From: Endozoicomonas sp965199185
Lineage (GTDB): Bacteria > Pseudomonadota > Gammaproteobacteria > Pseudomonadales > Endozoicomonadaceae
Assembly (NCBI GenBank): GCA_965199185.1
Contig: CBDAQW010000007.1
Coordinates: 100,182 to 164,181, forward strand
Direction: 5' to 3'
DNA length: 64,000 nucleotides
The position numbers were made by a program, and so were the translations under genes. Shown in pieces: positions 16,808 through 25,343 of this stretch (the stretch's first letter is position 1; the number at the start of each line of letters is the position of its first letter). Under the pieces are notes generated by a model. It was not told the origin of the DNA, did not search any database, and saw only the letters and a list, made by a program, of their open reading frames with translations.

Positions 16808-17461
16808 ATGACCGAACCCAAACCATCTCTCAACTATCGCAAAGCTACTTTTTATAAAAGTGCCGCCAAACTGAGCCAGTGCCCAGACAATCCCGGTCGT
16901 GAAGTTGCCTTTGCCGGACGCTCCAATGCTGGCAAGTCCAGCGCTCTGAATGCACTGACCGGCTCCAACAAATTGGCCAGAACCAGTAAAACGCCGGGGC
17001 GCACCCAGCTGATCAATTTTTTTGATATTGAAGAAGATATTTATCTTGTAGATCTTCCGGGCTACGGCTATGCCAAAGTACCTGAAGCTATGAAAAAAGA
17101 ATGGCAACACCATATGAGTGATTATCTTGAACGTCGCGAAGCGCTGGTTGGACTTGTACTGCTCATGGATGTCCGTCATCCCATGAAAGAGTTTGACCAG
17201 ATGATGCTGAACTGGAGTGTCAGTGCTAACCTGCCTCTGCACATCCTGATGACCAAGTCCGATAAACTCAAACAGGGTGTTGCACGACAGGCTCTGAATA
17301 AATTAAAAAAAGAACTAATCCGCTTCCCGCAGGTTTCTGTCCAACTGTTTTCCTCCCTGAAGAAAACCGGAGTGGATCAACTGGCAAGTAAACTGGATGA
17401 GTGGTTATTAGAACCTGAGTTCGATGAAGAGCTGGATACACCAAAAGAAAGTGCATCCTGA
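16808..17461 (+). CDS. engB: Ribosome-biogenesis GTPase EngB (YihA/YsxC)
   Basis: 217 residues, typical length. GTPase motifs are G1 GRSNAGKSS, G2 SKTPGRTQ, G3 DLPGYGYAK, G4 TKSDK and G5 FSS. EngB acts in 50S subunit assembly. The position opposite polA, with small-RNA genes in between, matches the E. coli polA-spf-yihA arrangement. Its 3' end runs into the terminator of small-RNA unit C on the opposite strand, whose hairpin could also end engB transcripts. Confidence 0.95.
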   Translation: MTEPKPSLNYRKATFYKSAAKLSQCPDNPGREVAFAGRSNAGKSSALNALTGSNKLARTSKTPGRTQLINFFDIEEDIYLVDLPGYGYAKVPEAMKKEWQHHMSDYLERREALVGLVLLMDVRHPMKEFDQMMLNWSVSANLPLHILMTKSDKLKQGVARQALNKLKKELIRFPQVSVQLFSSLKKTGVDQLASKLDEWLLEPEFDEELDTPKESAS

Positions 17462-17620
17462 ATAAAAAAAACTCCAGACACCAGGGGGAGGGTGACTGGA
17501 GTTTGAATAACTCCAAAAAGGAGTATTACCAACACTAAACACACAAGGAGTAATCATGAAACGCAGGTTATCAGCGTTGCATGAAAGGTAAGACTCGACT
17601 TTTCCAAAAAAGTTCCCGAG
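17462..17620 (-). ncRNA. Tandem small RNA unit C (engB-proximal)
   Basis: Read on the minus strand this unit begins with CTCGGGAACTTTT. It then has a variable part, the 25-nt invariant segment (complement of 17529-17553, containing ACTCCTTGTGTG), a small hairpin ACTCC-ttttt-GGAGT, and an intrinsic terminator (CTCCAG..CACC / GGTG..CTGGAG) followed by eight T at 17464-17471. The terminator loop is C-rich. The 5' end is inferred from the shared GGGAAC start of all three units. No clear sigma70 promoter was found. Confidence 0.72.
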
Positions 17621-17692
17621 CCTACTTATTATTTCCGCATAAACAGTGTTTCCTACAGAAATAAAAAGAACAAATAGCAAGCGCATCAGGAC

Positions 17693-17860
17693 AAAAAAAA
17701 CCAGTAACCAATGGGGGAACGGTTACTGGTTTGATGCAGATCCCGTGGGGGAACGGTCACTGCTTATGCCAACACTAAACACACAAGGAGTAACTACAAG
17801 CAACTCGATTTACGCTACTTGTAATATTTAAGACAACAAGGATTCGGTAAAGTTCCCGAT
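17693..17860 (-). ncRNA. Tandem small RNA unit B (middle)
   Basis: Minus-strand unit with 5' ATCGGGAACTTT. The invariant segment is the complement of 17769-17793. A hairpin with a CCCC loop follows (GCAGTGACCG...CGGGATCTGC), then the terminator CCAGTAACC / GGTTACTGG with a GTTCCCCCA loop and eight T. TTTAAAAT just upstream of the presumed start could be a -10 element. The loop GTTCCCC resembles the 5' GGGAAC complement, so an intramolecular contact is possible. Confidence 0.75.
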
Positions 17861-17893
17861 ATTTTAAATTTTTTAAACTATTTTCTGAGAGCG

Positions 17894-18046
17894 AAAAAAA
17901 ACCAGCAACCTTTAAAGGTTGCTGGTTTCTGAGTCAGTATCCGTTGGGGAACGGAATACTTTTTTCGCCAACACTAAACACACAAGGAGTAAGTCATAAA
18001 TGACACACACTTCTTAAGACATCGGAAGTGTCGAAAAGTTCCCTGC
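17894..18046 (-). ncRNA. Tandem small RNA unit A (polA-proximal)
   Basis: Minus-strand unit with 5' GCAGGGAACTTTTCGA. The invariant segment is the complement of 17968-17992. A hairpin GTATTCCGTT-cccc-AACGGATAC follows, then the terminator CCAGCAACC / GGTTGCTGG with loop TTTAAA and an eight-T run. It starts about 35 nt after the polA stop on the same strand, the exact setting of Spot 42 in E. coli and ErsA in P. aeruginosa. Sequence identity with those RNAs is not evident by eye. Confidence 0.75.
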
Positions 18047-18079
18047 CTTACACAATCCTTACAAATAAAATGCAGATCG

Positions 18080-20821
18080 TTAGTGTGCTTCATCCCAGTT
18101 AGTACCAGAGTCAGCCTCAACCAACAGTGGTACATCTAGTTCCGCAGCTGACTCCATGGCCTGTTTAATGCCTTGGGTCAGTTCCTCCAGATCATCATTA
18201 GCGACTTCAAGCACGAGTTCATCGTGTACCTGCATAATCATCCGGGCATCCAGACTACTGTTTTGTAACCATTGATCAACGCTGATCATTGCACGCTTGA
18301 TAATATCCGCTGCTGTTCCTTGCATAGGGGCATTGATCGCGGTTCTTTCGGCAGCTTGTCGGCGCATACCGTTACGGGCATTGATTTCTGGTAAATAAAG
18401 TCTGCGGCCAAACAATGTCTCGACATAACCTTTATCGTGAGCAAAGGCCTTGGTTTCTTCCATATAACGCAACACACCAGGGTAACGCTCAAAATAGAGA
18501 TCAATATATTCCTGCGCTGACTGACGGGAAATCCCAAGCTGTTTCGCCAGACCAAAAGCCGACATACCATAGATCAAGCCGAAGTTAATCGCCTTGGCAC
18601 TGCGACGCTGATCAGAAGTGACTTCCTCCAGCGTCACGCCAAAGACCTCCGCTGCCGTTGCCTTATGAATATCCAGACCTTTGGTAAAGGCATCCAGCAA
18701 ACCCTGATCACGGGACAGATGTGCCATAATTCTCAGTTCAATCTGAGAATAATCTGCTGCTACCAGCGTATAACCTTCCGGCGCAATAAATGCCTGACGC
18801 ACCCGGCGACCTTCTTCGGTACGAATAGGAATGTTCTGTAAATTCGGATCAGAAGACGATAACCGCCCGGTAGCAGTGACCGCCTGATGATAAGAGGTGT
18901 GCAAACGTCCGGTTAGTGGGTTAATCAGCTGTGGCAGTTTATCGGTATAAGTGGATTTGAGTTTGCTCAGGCTACGATGTTCAAGAATCAGTTTTGGCAA
19001 CGGGTAATCCAGAGCCAGTTCCTGCAACACTTCTTCTGCGGTTGACGGTTGCCCCTTTGGCGTTTTTTTGATGACGGGCAATTCCAGTTTCTCAAACAAA
19101 ATTTCCTGCAACTGTTTTGGTGAAGAAAGGTTGAATTCTTTGCCAGCCATATCGTGTGCAGACTTTTCTAATTCCGCCAGACGAACACCTAATTCCTGAC
19201 TTTGCTTGCCCAATAGGTTGGCATCAATCAGTGCGCCATTACGCTCAATGTGGGAAAGAATATCCACCAAAGGTAACTCAATATCGTCAAATACCGCTTT
19301 CACGTCGGGTTGTTTTTCCAGCTCTGGCCAGATTACCTGATGCAAACGCAGAGTGATGTCGGCATCTTCAGCGGCGTAAGGCCCTGCCTTTTCCAGATCA
19401 ATCTGGTTAAACGTCAGCTGTTTGATGCCTTTGCCAGCAATATCTTCGTAGGAAATAGTTTTATAGCTCAGATACTTATCCGCAAGGGCATCCATGTTGT
19501 GTCGTGTAGCAACTGAATTCAGAACATACGACTCCAGCATGGTATCGAAGGCGATGCCCTGCAGTTGAACATCGTATCGAGCCAGAACGCTTTGATCGTA
19601 TTTCAGGTTTTGTCCGACTTTTGCTTTATCCGCATCTTCCAGCAGAGGTTTGAGTTGTGACAGTACCCAGTGCCGGTTGAGTTGTTCAGGTGCACCCAGG
19701 TAATCGTGAGCAACCGGTACATAAGCGGCTTTGCCTGCTTCAACAGCAAAGGAGACACCGACCAATTCGGCCTGCATATAATCGAGACTGGTGGTTTCAG
19801 TATCAAACGCGATCAGTTCCGCTTTGTTCAACAGCTCAAGCCAATGTTCAAATTCAGCCTTTTCAGTGATCGTGACATATTCACCTTTGGTTTCAGCGGG
19901 CTCAGAGGCTGCATCAGTATTGTGCTCACTGTCCCCTTTTTCAAGCTCGGTCACCATGGAGCGAAATTCAAAATCTTTGAATAAAGCAATAAGCGCTTCT
20001 TTATCCACAGGTTCGGCCTTCAGCTCATCCACTTTTACTGGCAGTTCAACATCGGTTTTAATGGTCGCCAGATCACGGGAGAGATAAACCACCGCCTTAT
20101 GTTCTGTAAATTTCTGAGCAAAAGTTTTACTGCCACGGAAGCCAAGCGCAGCAACCTCATCCAAACGCTGCGCAATGTTGTCAATACTGCCGAGCCCCTG
20201 TAAAAGAGCCAGTGCGGTTTTCTTTCCGACGCCAGGCATACCGGGAATGTTGTCGCTGGAATCGCCCATCAACGCCAGATAATCAATAATTAACTCTGCC
20301 GGAATACCAAACTTATCCACGACACCTGCCTGATCAGTAAACACATCGTTCATGGTATCAATGAGAGAAACATGCGCTGTAACCAGCTGGGCTATATCTT
20401 TATCGCCGGTGGAAATGATGGTATCCACCTTTTTCTCAGTGGCTTCCCGAGCTAAAGTACCGATTACATCATCCGCTTCTACACCTTCTATCATGAGCAG
20501 CGGAAAACCCATCGCTCTGACGATATTGTGAATAGGTTCTACCTGTGAGCGCAGATCATCGGGCATAGGCTTTCGGGTCGCCTTGTATTCACTGTACATT
20601 TCATGCCGGAAGGTTTTACCCTTGGCATCAAAGATCACAACAACAGGACTGCCTTCGTACTGACGCTTCAGGCTTTTCAGCATGTTGGTCATGACCCGTA
20701 TTGCGCCGGTAGGACGTCCATCGGACGTTCTCAGATTAGCTCGCTCCGAGGCATGATAGGCTCGATAGAGGTATGATGAGCCGTCGACAAGTATGAGTGG
20801 TGTACTGGCTTGTTCTGACAT
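18080..20821 (-). CDS. polA: DNA polymerase I
   Basis: 913 residues, standard. The N-terminal 5'-nuclease domain (about 1-290; FDAKGKTFRHEMY, EADDVIGTLA, GDSSDNIPG) is followed by a 3'-5' exonuclease domain (about 320-510) with an intact exo I motif AFDTETTSLDYM. The polymerase domain (about 520-913) has motif A VAADYSQIELRI, motif B RRSAKAINFGLIYG and motif C MQVHDELVLEV. It acts in Okazaki-fragment processing and repair. It is followed on the same strand by three small-RNA units and is divergent from thrB. Confidence 0.97.
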   Translation of the reverse strand: MSEQASTPLILVDGSSYLYRAYHASERANLRTSDGRPTGAIRVMTNMLKSLKRQYEGSPVVVIFDAKGKTFRHEMYSEYKATRKPMPDDLRSQVEPIHNIVRAMGFPLLMIEGVEADDVIGTLAREATEKKVDTIISTGDKDIAQLVTAHVSLIDTMNDVFTDQAGVVDKFGIPAELIIDYLALMGDSSDNIPGMPGVGKKTALALLQGLGSIDNIAQRLDEVAALGFRGSKTFAQKFTEHKAVVYLSRDLATIKTDVELPVKVDELKAEPVDKEALIALFKDFEFRSMVTELEKGDSEHNTDAASEPAETKGEYVTITEKAEFEHWLELLNKAELIAFDTETTSLDYMQAELVGVSFAVEAGKAAYVPVAHDYLGAPEQLNRHWVLSQLKPLLEDADKAKVGQNLKYDQSVLARYDVQLQGIAFDTMLESYVLNSVATRHNMDALADKYLSYKTISYEDIAGKGIKQLTFNQIDLEKAGPYAAEDADITLRLHQVIWPELEKQPDVKAVFDDIELPLVDILSHIERNGALIDANLLGKQSQELGVRLAELEKSAHDMAGKEFNLSSPKQLQEILFEKLELPVIKKTPKGQPSTAEEVLQELALDYPLPKLILEHRSLSKLKSTYTDKLPQLINPLTGRLHTSYHQAVTATGRLSSSDPNLQNIPIRTEEGRRVRQAFIAPEGYTLVAADYSQIELRIMAHLSRDQGLLDAFTKGLDIHKATAAEVFGVTLEEVTSDQRRSAKAINFGLIYGMSAFGLAKQLGISRQSAQEYIDLYFERYPGVLRYMEETKAFAHDKGYVETLFGRRLYLPEINARNGMRRQAAERTAINAPMQGTAADIIKRAMISVDQWLQNSSLDARMIMQVHDELVLEVANDDLEELTQGIKQAMESAAELDVPLLVEADSGTNWDEAH

Positions 20822-20932
20822 TGGAATAGGTTCACTGGATTCAAGGTTATTGGCTATTCTACATGGATTTCAGAGATGAATATGACACAGCTTATATGAA
20901 ACAACTTTATTCGTTCTGATAAAACCAGAACA

Positions 20933-20968
20933 TTGATCCCATTCTGGAGGGTTTTTAAATGGGATCAA
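20933..20968 (+). promoter_or_regulatory. Inverted repeat enclosing the thrB ribosome-binding site
   Basis: TTGATCCCATT (20933-20943) and AATGGGATCAA (20958-20968) are perfect 11-bp complements. The 14-nt loop holds the SD (CTGGAGGG) and the upstream thrB ATG at 20959 lies in the stem. There is no U-tract, so it is not a terminator. It could regulate translation or be an operator. Confidence 0.6.
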
Positions 20969-21996
20969 GCGACAACTTTCCTATAAAAATTTTTATTTTC
21001 AGGCCTTACAGATTTATGTCGGTTTACACCCATTTGCACCAGCAGGATATAAAGCACCTACTCTCTCAGTACAACATCGGTCAGCTGGTTAGTTTTACCG
21101 GTATAGAAGGTGGCGTAGAGAACACCAACTATTTCATCGATGTAGAAAAAGACGGGCAGGAACAACGCTATGTACTGACTCTGTTCGAATACCTCTCTGT
21201 TGATGCGTTGCCCTTTTTTATTGATCTGACAAACGAACTGGCTGCTGACAACATTCCCGTCCCGGCACCGGTAAAAGACCAATCGGGGCAGGCTCTGCAA
21301 TTGGTCAGGAACAAACCGGCGATTATTGCTCCCTGCCTGCCGGGTAAGCACTATAACGAGATATCGGTAGACCATTGCCGCGAAATGGGGCAGGTGTTGG
21401 CACAAATTCATCGGTCTGGACAACATTCTTCATTGCAGCAGGAAAATCAGCGAGGCATCAGCTGGCTCGATCAACAGGTGACTCGTTTAAAGCCATTGCT
21501 CAAGGCTGAAGATGCGCTGATTATGTCTGATCAGTGGCGATCCATTAATGCAGAACTGGCAAAGTACACCACTCTTCCGGCAGGCCTGATTCATGGTGAT
21601 CTGTTTCACGATAATGTGCTGTTTGAGTGTGACCGAATTACCGGCGTTATTGATTTCTACAATGCTTGCTATGACTGGTTGATTTACGATGTGGCCGTCA
21701 CTGTCAATGACTGGTGCATCAAGTCTGACCTTAGTCTGGATGCGAAAAGATGCAGAGCTCTTCTTGATGCTTATAATGACATTCGGCCATTCACCGAAGA
21801 AGAAAGGCAGGCTTGGTCCGTTATTCTCAGGCTGGCTTCGTTCCGGTTCTGGGTTTCCAGAATCATTACTTTTATTCATCCTGAAGAAGCAGTGGGTTCT
21901 GAGCACGAACAGAGTCAGGCGCTTAATTTCAAGAATCCAGATGAATTTCGGGACATTCTCATCTATCGCACAGATCATTCATCGCCCCCACTGTGA
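20959..21996 (+). CDS. thrB: Homoserine kinase, aminoglycoside-phosphotransferase type
   Basis: 345 residues from ATG 20959, or 326 from ATG 21016. This is the APH-fold homoserine kinase of Pseudomonas and relatives (threonine pathway), not the GHMP-type enzyme. Key motifs are EGGVENTNYFI, LIHGDLFHDNVLF (catalytic Asp) and GVIDFYNACYDWLIYD (metal Asp). ATG 21016 (MSVYTHLHQQD) matches the Pseudomonas start, but 20959 has by far the better SD (GGAGG). The added 19 residues may be real or may act as a leader. Its place beside polA is as in Pseudomonas. Confidence 0.92.
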   Translation: MGSSDNFPIKIFIFRPYRFMSVYTHLHQQDIKHLLSQYNIGQLVSFTGIEGGVENTNYFIDVEKDGQEQRYVLTLFEYLSVDALPFFIDLTNELAADNIPVPAPVKDQSGQALQLVRNKPAIIAPCLPGKHYNEISVDHCREMGQVLAQIHRSGQHSSLQQENQRGISWLDQQVTRLKPLLKAEDALIMSDQWRSINAELAKYTTLPAGLIHGDLFHDNVLFECDRITGVIDFYNACYDWLIYDVAVTVNDWCIKSDLSLDAKRCRALLDAYNDIRPFTEEERQAWSVILRLASFRFWVSRIITFIHPEEAVGSEHEQSQALNFKNPDEFRDILIYRTDHSSPPL

Positions 21997-22046
21997 TAGA
22001 CCTTGTCTATCCTTGAAAGATAAGGACAAATTGGCAAGGAAGCGCA

Positions 22047-23120
22047 ATGGCTCAGGTTCGTCAGGGGATGATCCAAAGGCTGGAAGAATACACCAGCCGA
22101 CTGAAAGAGAATGATCAGGATACTATTCTTCGTCTGCATAAAGGACAAATAAAGAAAGGCGCTTACAAAGGTACATGGAGTCGCCATTTTACCCATTTCA
22201 TTGTTCGTATTTTCTCCAGAAAGGTGGGTGAACAATACAATAAATATCTGGATGAAGTGACTCAAAAAGAGTCCAGAGCGCTTGCTAGTGCACTTTGTAA
22301 AGATATTTCGCGCAGAACCCCGATGATATATAAGTCGGATCAGACTATTAATACCAGAGGCGTAAAGCATCTTCTGGAAGAGTCCGCCCGGGAGCGGCAA
22401 CAGTTTGACAAAATGCTTAACGAGTTTGTCGCTATCGCTACAACATCCATTCAACGCCATGATCTTCGAGAGACCACCGGTCAATACCTTAACCGACATC
22501 TGACTGAGAAAGGCATTGCTCATTATGATCAGATGCAGTTTTTGAGAACATCCGCTCTTCGCCAGTTAAAGCAGAAAAGCAGCAGCAAAAAGCATCAACC
22601 GCCAGAGAAAAGACTCAAAAGAGCTCATCACTGTCGTGCTGTCATTGAACAGGTTATTGACGAAAAAATGCTGACACTGGCTTTCTTTAATGAAGCTGAA
22701 CAGTATGCTCTGAGAAATATGACGGAGTGTTCTGATATTTCGCCAAATAAATCACAGGAATCGGTTGAGCCAGAAGATCATATTCACCAAAGAAAGGTAG
22801 ATAAAATAGATCAGACGATTAATACGCTAAAGGTAAAATATCCGGAGCTCGCTCAGGAGCATGCCATGGACGATGTGGCAATGATTACCGCGTTTCTGGA
22901 ACGTCAGATTGATGACCGGACGATCTCTCATGCAAGACCATTTTCTTTTGTCAGAGAGCCTCTGAAAGAGATGAATGCGTCTCTGATAAGCCAGTTTTCA
23001 GCCACACCTGGGAGCAAGCCTGACCAACCGACTTTTGATGTTGCAGGTATCTCAGGCATCAAGTCTAAGGAAAATCTGTCTGATGAAACATTAGATGACT
23101 CAGGGACAGGAGAAAGATAA
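22047..23120 (+). CDS. Hypothetical protein, first gene of an orphan pair
   Basis: 357 residues, ATG 22047 with SD AAGGAAGCGCA. No signal peptide or membrane segment is seen. It is hydrophilic and helical, with many Lys, Gln, Arg and His and predicted coiled-coil stretches (about 1-70 and 170-220). The C-terminal 60 residues are Ser/Pro/Asp-rich and look disordered. I do not recognise a domain. The stop overlaps the next start (TAATG), so the two are translationally coupled. It lies between thrB and zur without synteny that I know. A secreted-effector-like role is possible but unproven. Confidence 0.6.
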   Translation: MAQVRQGMIQRLEEYTSRLKENDQDTILRLHKGQIKKGAYKGTWSRHFTHFIVRIFSRKVGEQYNKYLDEVTQKESRALASALCKDISRRTPMIYKSDQTINTRGVKHLLEESARERQQFDKMLNEFVAIATTSIQRHDLRETTGQYLNRHLTEKGIAHYDQMQFLRTSALRQLKQKSSSKKHQPPEKRLKRAHHCRAVIEQVIDEKMLTLAFFNEAEQYALRNMTECSDISPNKSQESVEPEDHIHQRKVDKIDQTINTLKVKYPELAQEHAMDDVAMITAFLERQIDDRTISHARPFSFVREPLKEMNASLISQFSATPGSKPDQPTFDVAGISGIKSKENLSDETLDDSGTGER

Positions 23121-24010
23121 TGTCTATCAAAGTTGGGCAGTCAAATCTCACTATTTCGGCACCGAACTCAGAAGCCCCTGAATCTATTAAGACAGAAGAT
23201 GGCTCAGTGAAAGTCATTGAGCCTTCCCTGCATATCCCCAAAAATCCCCGTCACGTTCAAACACCCAAGCGTTTAATACAACGAAATATCAGCCCGAACT
23301 CACTAAAAACCCTCTACCTTAAAGTAGTTGGGAAACCCGCTTCAGAAACACCTGAGACAGAAAAAAGCTCAACAACAAAGGAGGCTGGGCTGCATTTTCG
23401 CAACATTTCACAGGATTTGGATCGAAAGTCTCTCACTCAGGATTTAATACAGCAGTGGACAGGAAAAGATCTCCAGACCTTTTCCAAAGCTCAGATAAAA
23501 GCCATTGATAATCTAAATAGTTTTTCCATGACGGCGCTTTCCAGGCTCCTCAAGGAAGACAATCAGCTAACCGTCTGTCAACTACCTAACTGCTTGATTC
23601 GCTCAAACTCTGACAGTTTGTTTTCACAAAAAGCAAGTTACCTGCTTGAAAGAACGCTGATAAAACACCCTGATCTGGAGAGAATTATTGGTAAAAGTGA
23701 CGGTCTGTTCAAAACTCCGATACTCATTGCCGTACTACCAAAAAGCCCCGTCATGGCGCCTGAAGATATGTATAGCGTTAACCTGTCTGACACAAGCAGC
23801 AAGAAGACGAATGTATTCTTTTACCCGAGAGTAGACACTAAAGATACAGCTCCTTCGTCGATCACGACCCTCTATATCGAGGGCAATATGACAAGTCACT
23901 ATGATGAGCTAATCGACAATTTTGCCTCTGCCCTCAAGCGTGCCGTTGTAAGAGCTGAAGCAAGCTTGCCAAATGATTCGAAGGAGACCGTGAAACAATT
24001 AAGGCATTAA
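23120..24010 (+). CDS. Hypothetical protein, second gene of an orphan pair
   Basis: 296 residues, starting in a TAATG overlap with the previous gene. The first 110 residues are Ser/Pro/Lys/Thr-rich and probably disordered. The remainder is a compact alpha/beta-looking part with hydrophobic strands (CQLPNCLIRSNSD, PILIAVLPKSPVM, SSITTLYIEGNM). No known motif or signal peptide is seen. The disordered N-terminus plus folded C-terminus, coupled to a helical partner, recalls effector-chaperone or two-subunit systems, but this is only an analogy. Confidence 0.6.
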   Translation: MSIKVGQSNLTISAPNSEAPESIKTEDGSVKVIEPSLHIPKNPRHVQTPKRLIQRNISPNSLKTLYLKVVGKPASETPETEKSSTTKEAGLHFRNISQDLDRKSLTQDLIQQWTGKDLQTFSKAQIKAIDNLNSFSMTALSRLLKEDNQLTVCQLPNCLIRSNSDSLFSQKASYLLERTLIKHPDLERIIGKSDGLFKTPILIAVLPKSPVMAPEDMYSVNLSDTSSKKTNVFFYPRVDTKDTAPSSITTLYIEGNMTSHYDELIDNFASALKRAVVRAEASLPNDSKETVKQLRH

Positions 24011-24043
24011 AACCAAATACGCCGATTTCCCCTTTTTGCATGT

Positions 24044-24058
24044 TGTTATGGTATAACA
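24044..24058. promoter_or_regulatory. Zur box upstream of zur-znuC-znuB
   Basis: TGTTATGGTATAACA differs from the znuA box at 9427-9441 only in its central bases and fits GTTATNNTATAAC. It lies 16 nt before the zur start, so zur would be autoregulated with the uptake genes. Confidence 0.85.
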
Positions 24059-24073
24059 TAAATACGCTACTTT

Positions 24074-24574
24074 ATGACCCATGACAACATGACCACCGAG
24101 ACTCCTTCTGCCTACAAGCCCCATAATCATAAACATTGCATCGCAGAAGCCATGAGTGAAGCGCACTCAATATGTGCTGGTCGTGGTGTCCGGCTAACGC
24201 CAATCAGAGAAAGTGTACTGAAGTTAGTCTGGCAGAACCACCGACCCATAGGGGCTTATGATATCCTGGCGATTCTGGCGAAAAAAGAAGACCGCCCAGC
24301 TCAACCTCCCACCGTCTATCGGGCTCTGGATTTTCTTCAGGAGCAAGGGCTGGTACATCGAATTGCATCAATTAATGCTTATATTGGCTGTCCTCATCCC
24401 GGAGATAACCATAAAGGCTGCTTCCTGATTTGTGAAAACTGTCGTGTGACGGTAGAAGTTGATCACCCATCCATCAATGACGCAATACAGTCCTGTGCCG
24501 ATGAGCATGAATTCATTATCCGGGAGTCAGCACTGGAGCTGACCGGGCTCTGTCCTAACTGCAAAGATCTATAA
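24074..24574 (+). CDS. zur: Zinc uptake regulator, Fur family
   Basis: 166 residues. A winged helix (about 30-95; RLTPIRESVLKLVWQNHRPIGAYDIL, PPTVYRALDFLQEQGLVHRI) is followed by a dimerisation and metal domain with CPHPGDNHKGC and CENC, and a C-terminal CPNC. Two CxxC structural pairs and the gene order zur-znuC-znuB identify it as Zur rather than Fur. With Zn bound it represses both znu loci through the boxes at 9427 and 24044. It is followed 10 bp later by znuC. Confidence 0.92.
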   Translation: MTHDNMTTETPSAYKPHNHKHCIAEAMSEAHSICAGRGVRLTPIRESVLKLVWQNHRPIGAYDILAILAKKEDRPAQPPTVYRALDFLQEQGLVHRIASINAYIGCPHPGDNHKGCFLICENCRVTVEVDHPSINDAIQSCADEHEFIIRESALELTGLCPNCKDL

Positions 24575-24584
24575 AACCCTAACC

Positions 24585-25343
24585 ATGTCAGAACCATTGA
24601 TAAAACTTGAAAACATTCAGATGTCATTCCGTGGTCGGAAAGTACTTCAGGATGTTTCTATGCAAATAGCACCGGCAGAAATTGTAACAATTATTGGTCC
24701 CAACGGTGCTGGTAAGACAACTCTGGTTCGTATAGCCCTGGGATTGCAGGAGCCAACCGGCGGACGTCGTTCGATTCGTAAAGATTTACGAATTGGCTAC
24801 ATGCCCCAAAAGCTCCATGTTGATAGCAGCATGCCGTTAACGGTTCAGCGATTTCTGGATTTAACCGGCAACACAGGTAACGCCATTCGTCAGGCACTTG
24901 AGCGAACCGGGGTCGAGGAAGTTTATGACTCACCACTGCACACCTTGTCCGGAGGCGAGCTGCAGCGCGTTATGCTGGCTCGAGCTCTATTAAATAATCC
25001 TCATATTCTGGTATTGGATGAACCTGTGCAAGGTGTGGACACTACCGGGCAACGAGAACTCTATCAGCTCATTACCGATCTGCGAAACGAACAGGGTTGC
25101 TCGGTGCTGATGATTTCCCATGATTTGCACCTTGTTATGGCATCCACTGATCAGGTGGTTTGCATTAATCAGCACATCTGCTGTTCGGGTCCACCACTGC
25201 AGGTAAAACAGCACCCTGCCTACATGAAGCTGTTTGGTGGGGTTTCGGAAGAGTTAGCCATTTACCCTCATCACCACAACCATCATCATGGCGCTGACGG
25301 GCAAATCCTTCACGATAACCCAAAAGGAAGTAAAGATGTCTGA
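24585..25343 (+). CDS. znuC: Zinc ABC transporter ATPase
   Basis: 252 residues. Walker A GPNGAGKTT lies near residue 40, followed by a Q-loop, signature LSGGELQRV, Walker B ILVLDEP and H-loop MISHDLH. The C-terminus is His-rich (YPHHHNHHHGADG), a ZnuC hallmark. It is the second gene of zur-znuC-znuB, and its last 8 bp overlap the znuB start, implying translational coupling. It energises import of zinc delivered by ZnuA (9467). Confidence 0.95.
   Translation: MSEPLIKLENIQMSFRGRKVLQDVSMQIAPAEIVTIIGPNGAGKTTLVRIALGLQEPTGGRRSIRKDLRIGYMPQKLHVDSSMPLTVQRFLDLTGNTGNAIRQALERTGVEEVYDSPLHTLSGGELQRVMLARALLNNPHILVLDEPVQGVDTTGQRELYQLITDLRNEQGCSVLMISHDLHLVMASTDQVVCINQHICCSGPPLQVKQHPAYMKLFGGVSEELAIYPHHHNHHHGADGQILHDNPKGSKDV

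Noticed and set aside
17557..17592. Leader peptide MKRRLSALHER behind AAGGAGTAATC on the plus strand
   Set aside because: The SD-like AAGGAG is the complement of the sRNA core, and the other two copies do not keep an equivalent peptide. The terminators all read on the minus strand.
17462..18046. CRISPR-like or tandem satellite array
   Set aside because: The repeated unit is about 160-200 bp with only 25 nt invariant, and each unit ends in its own terminator. There are no short regular repeats and spacers and no cas genes.
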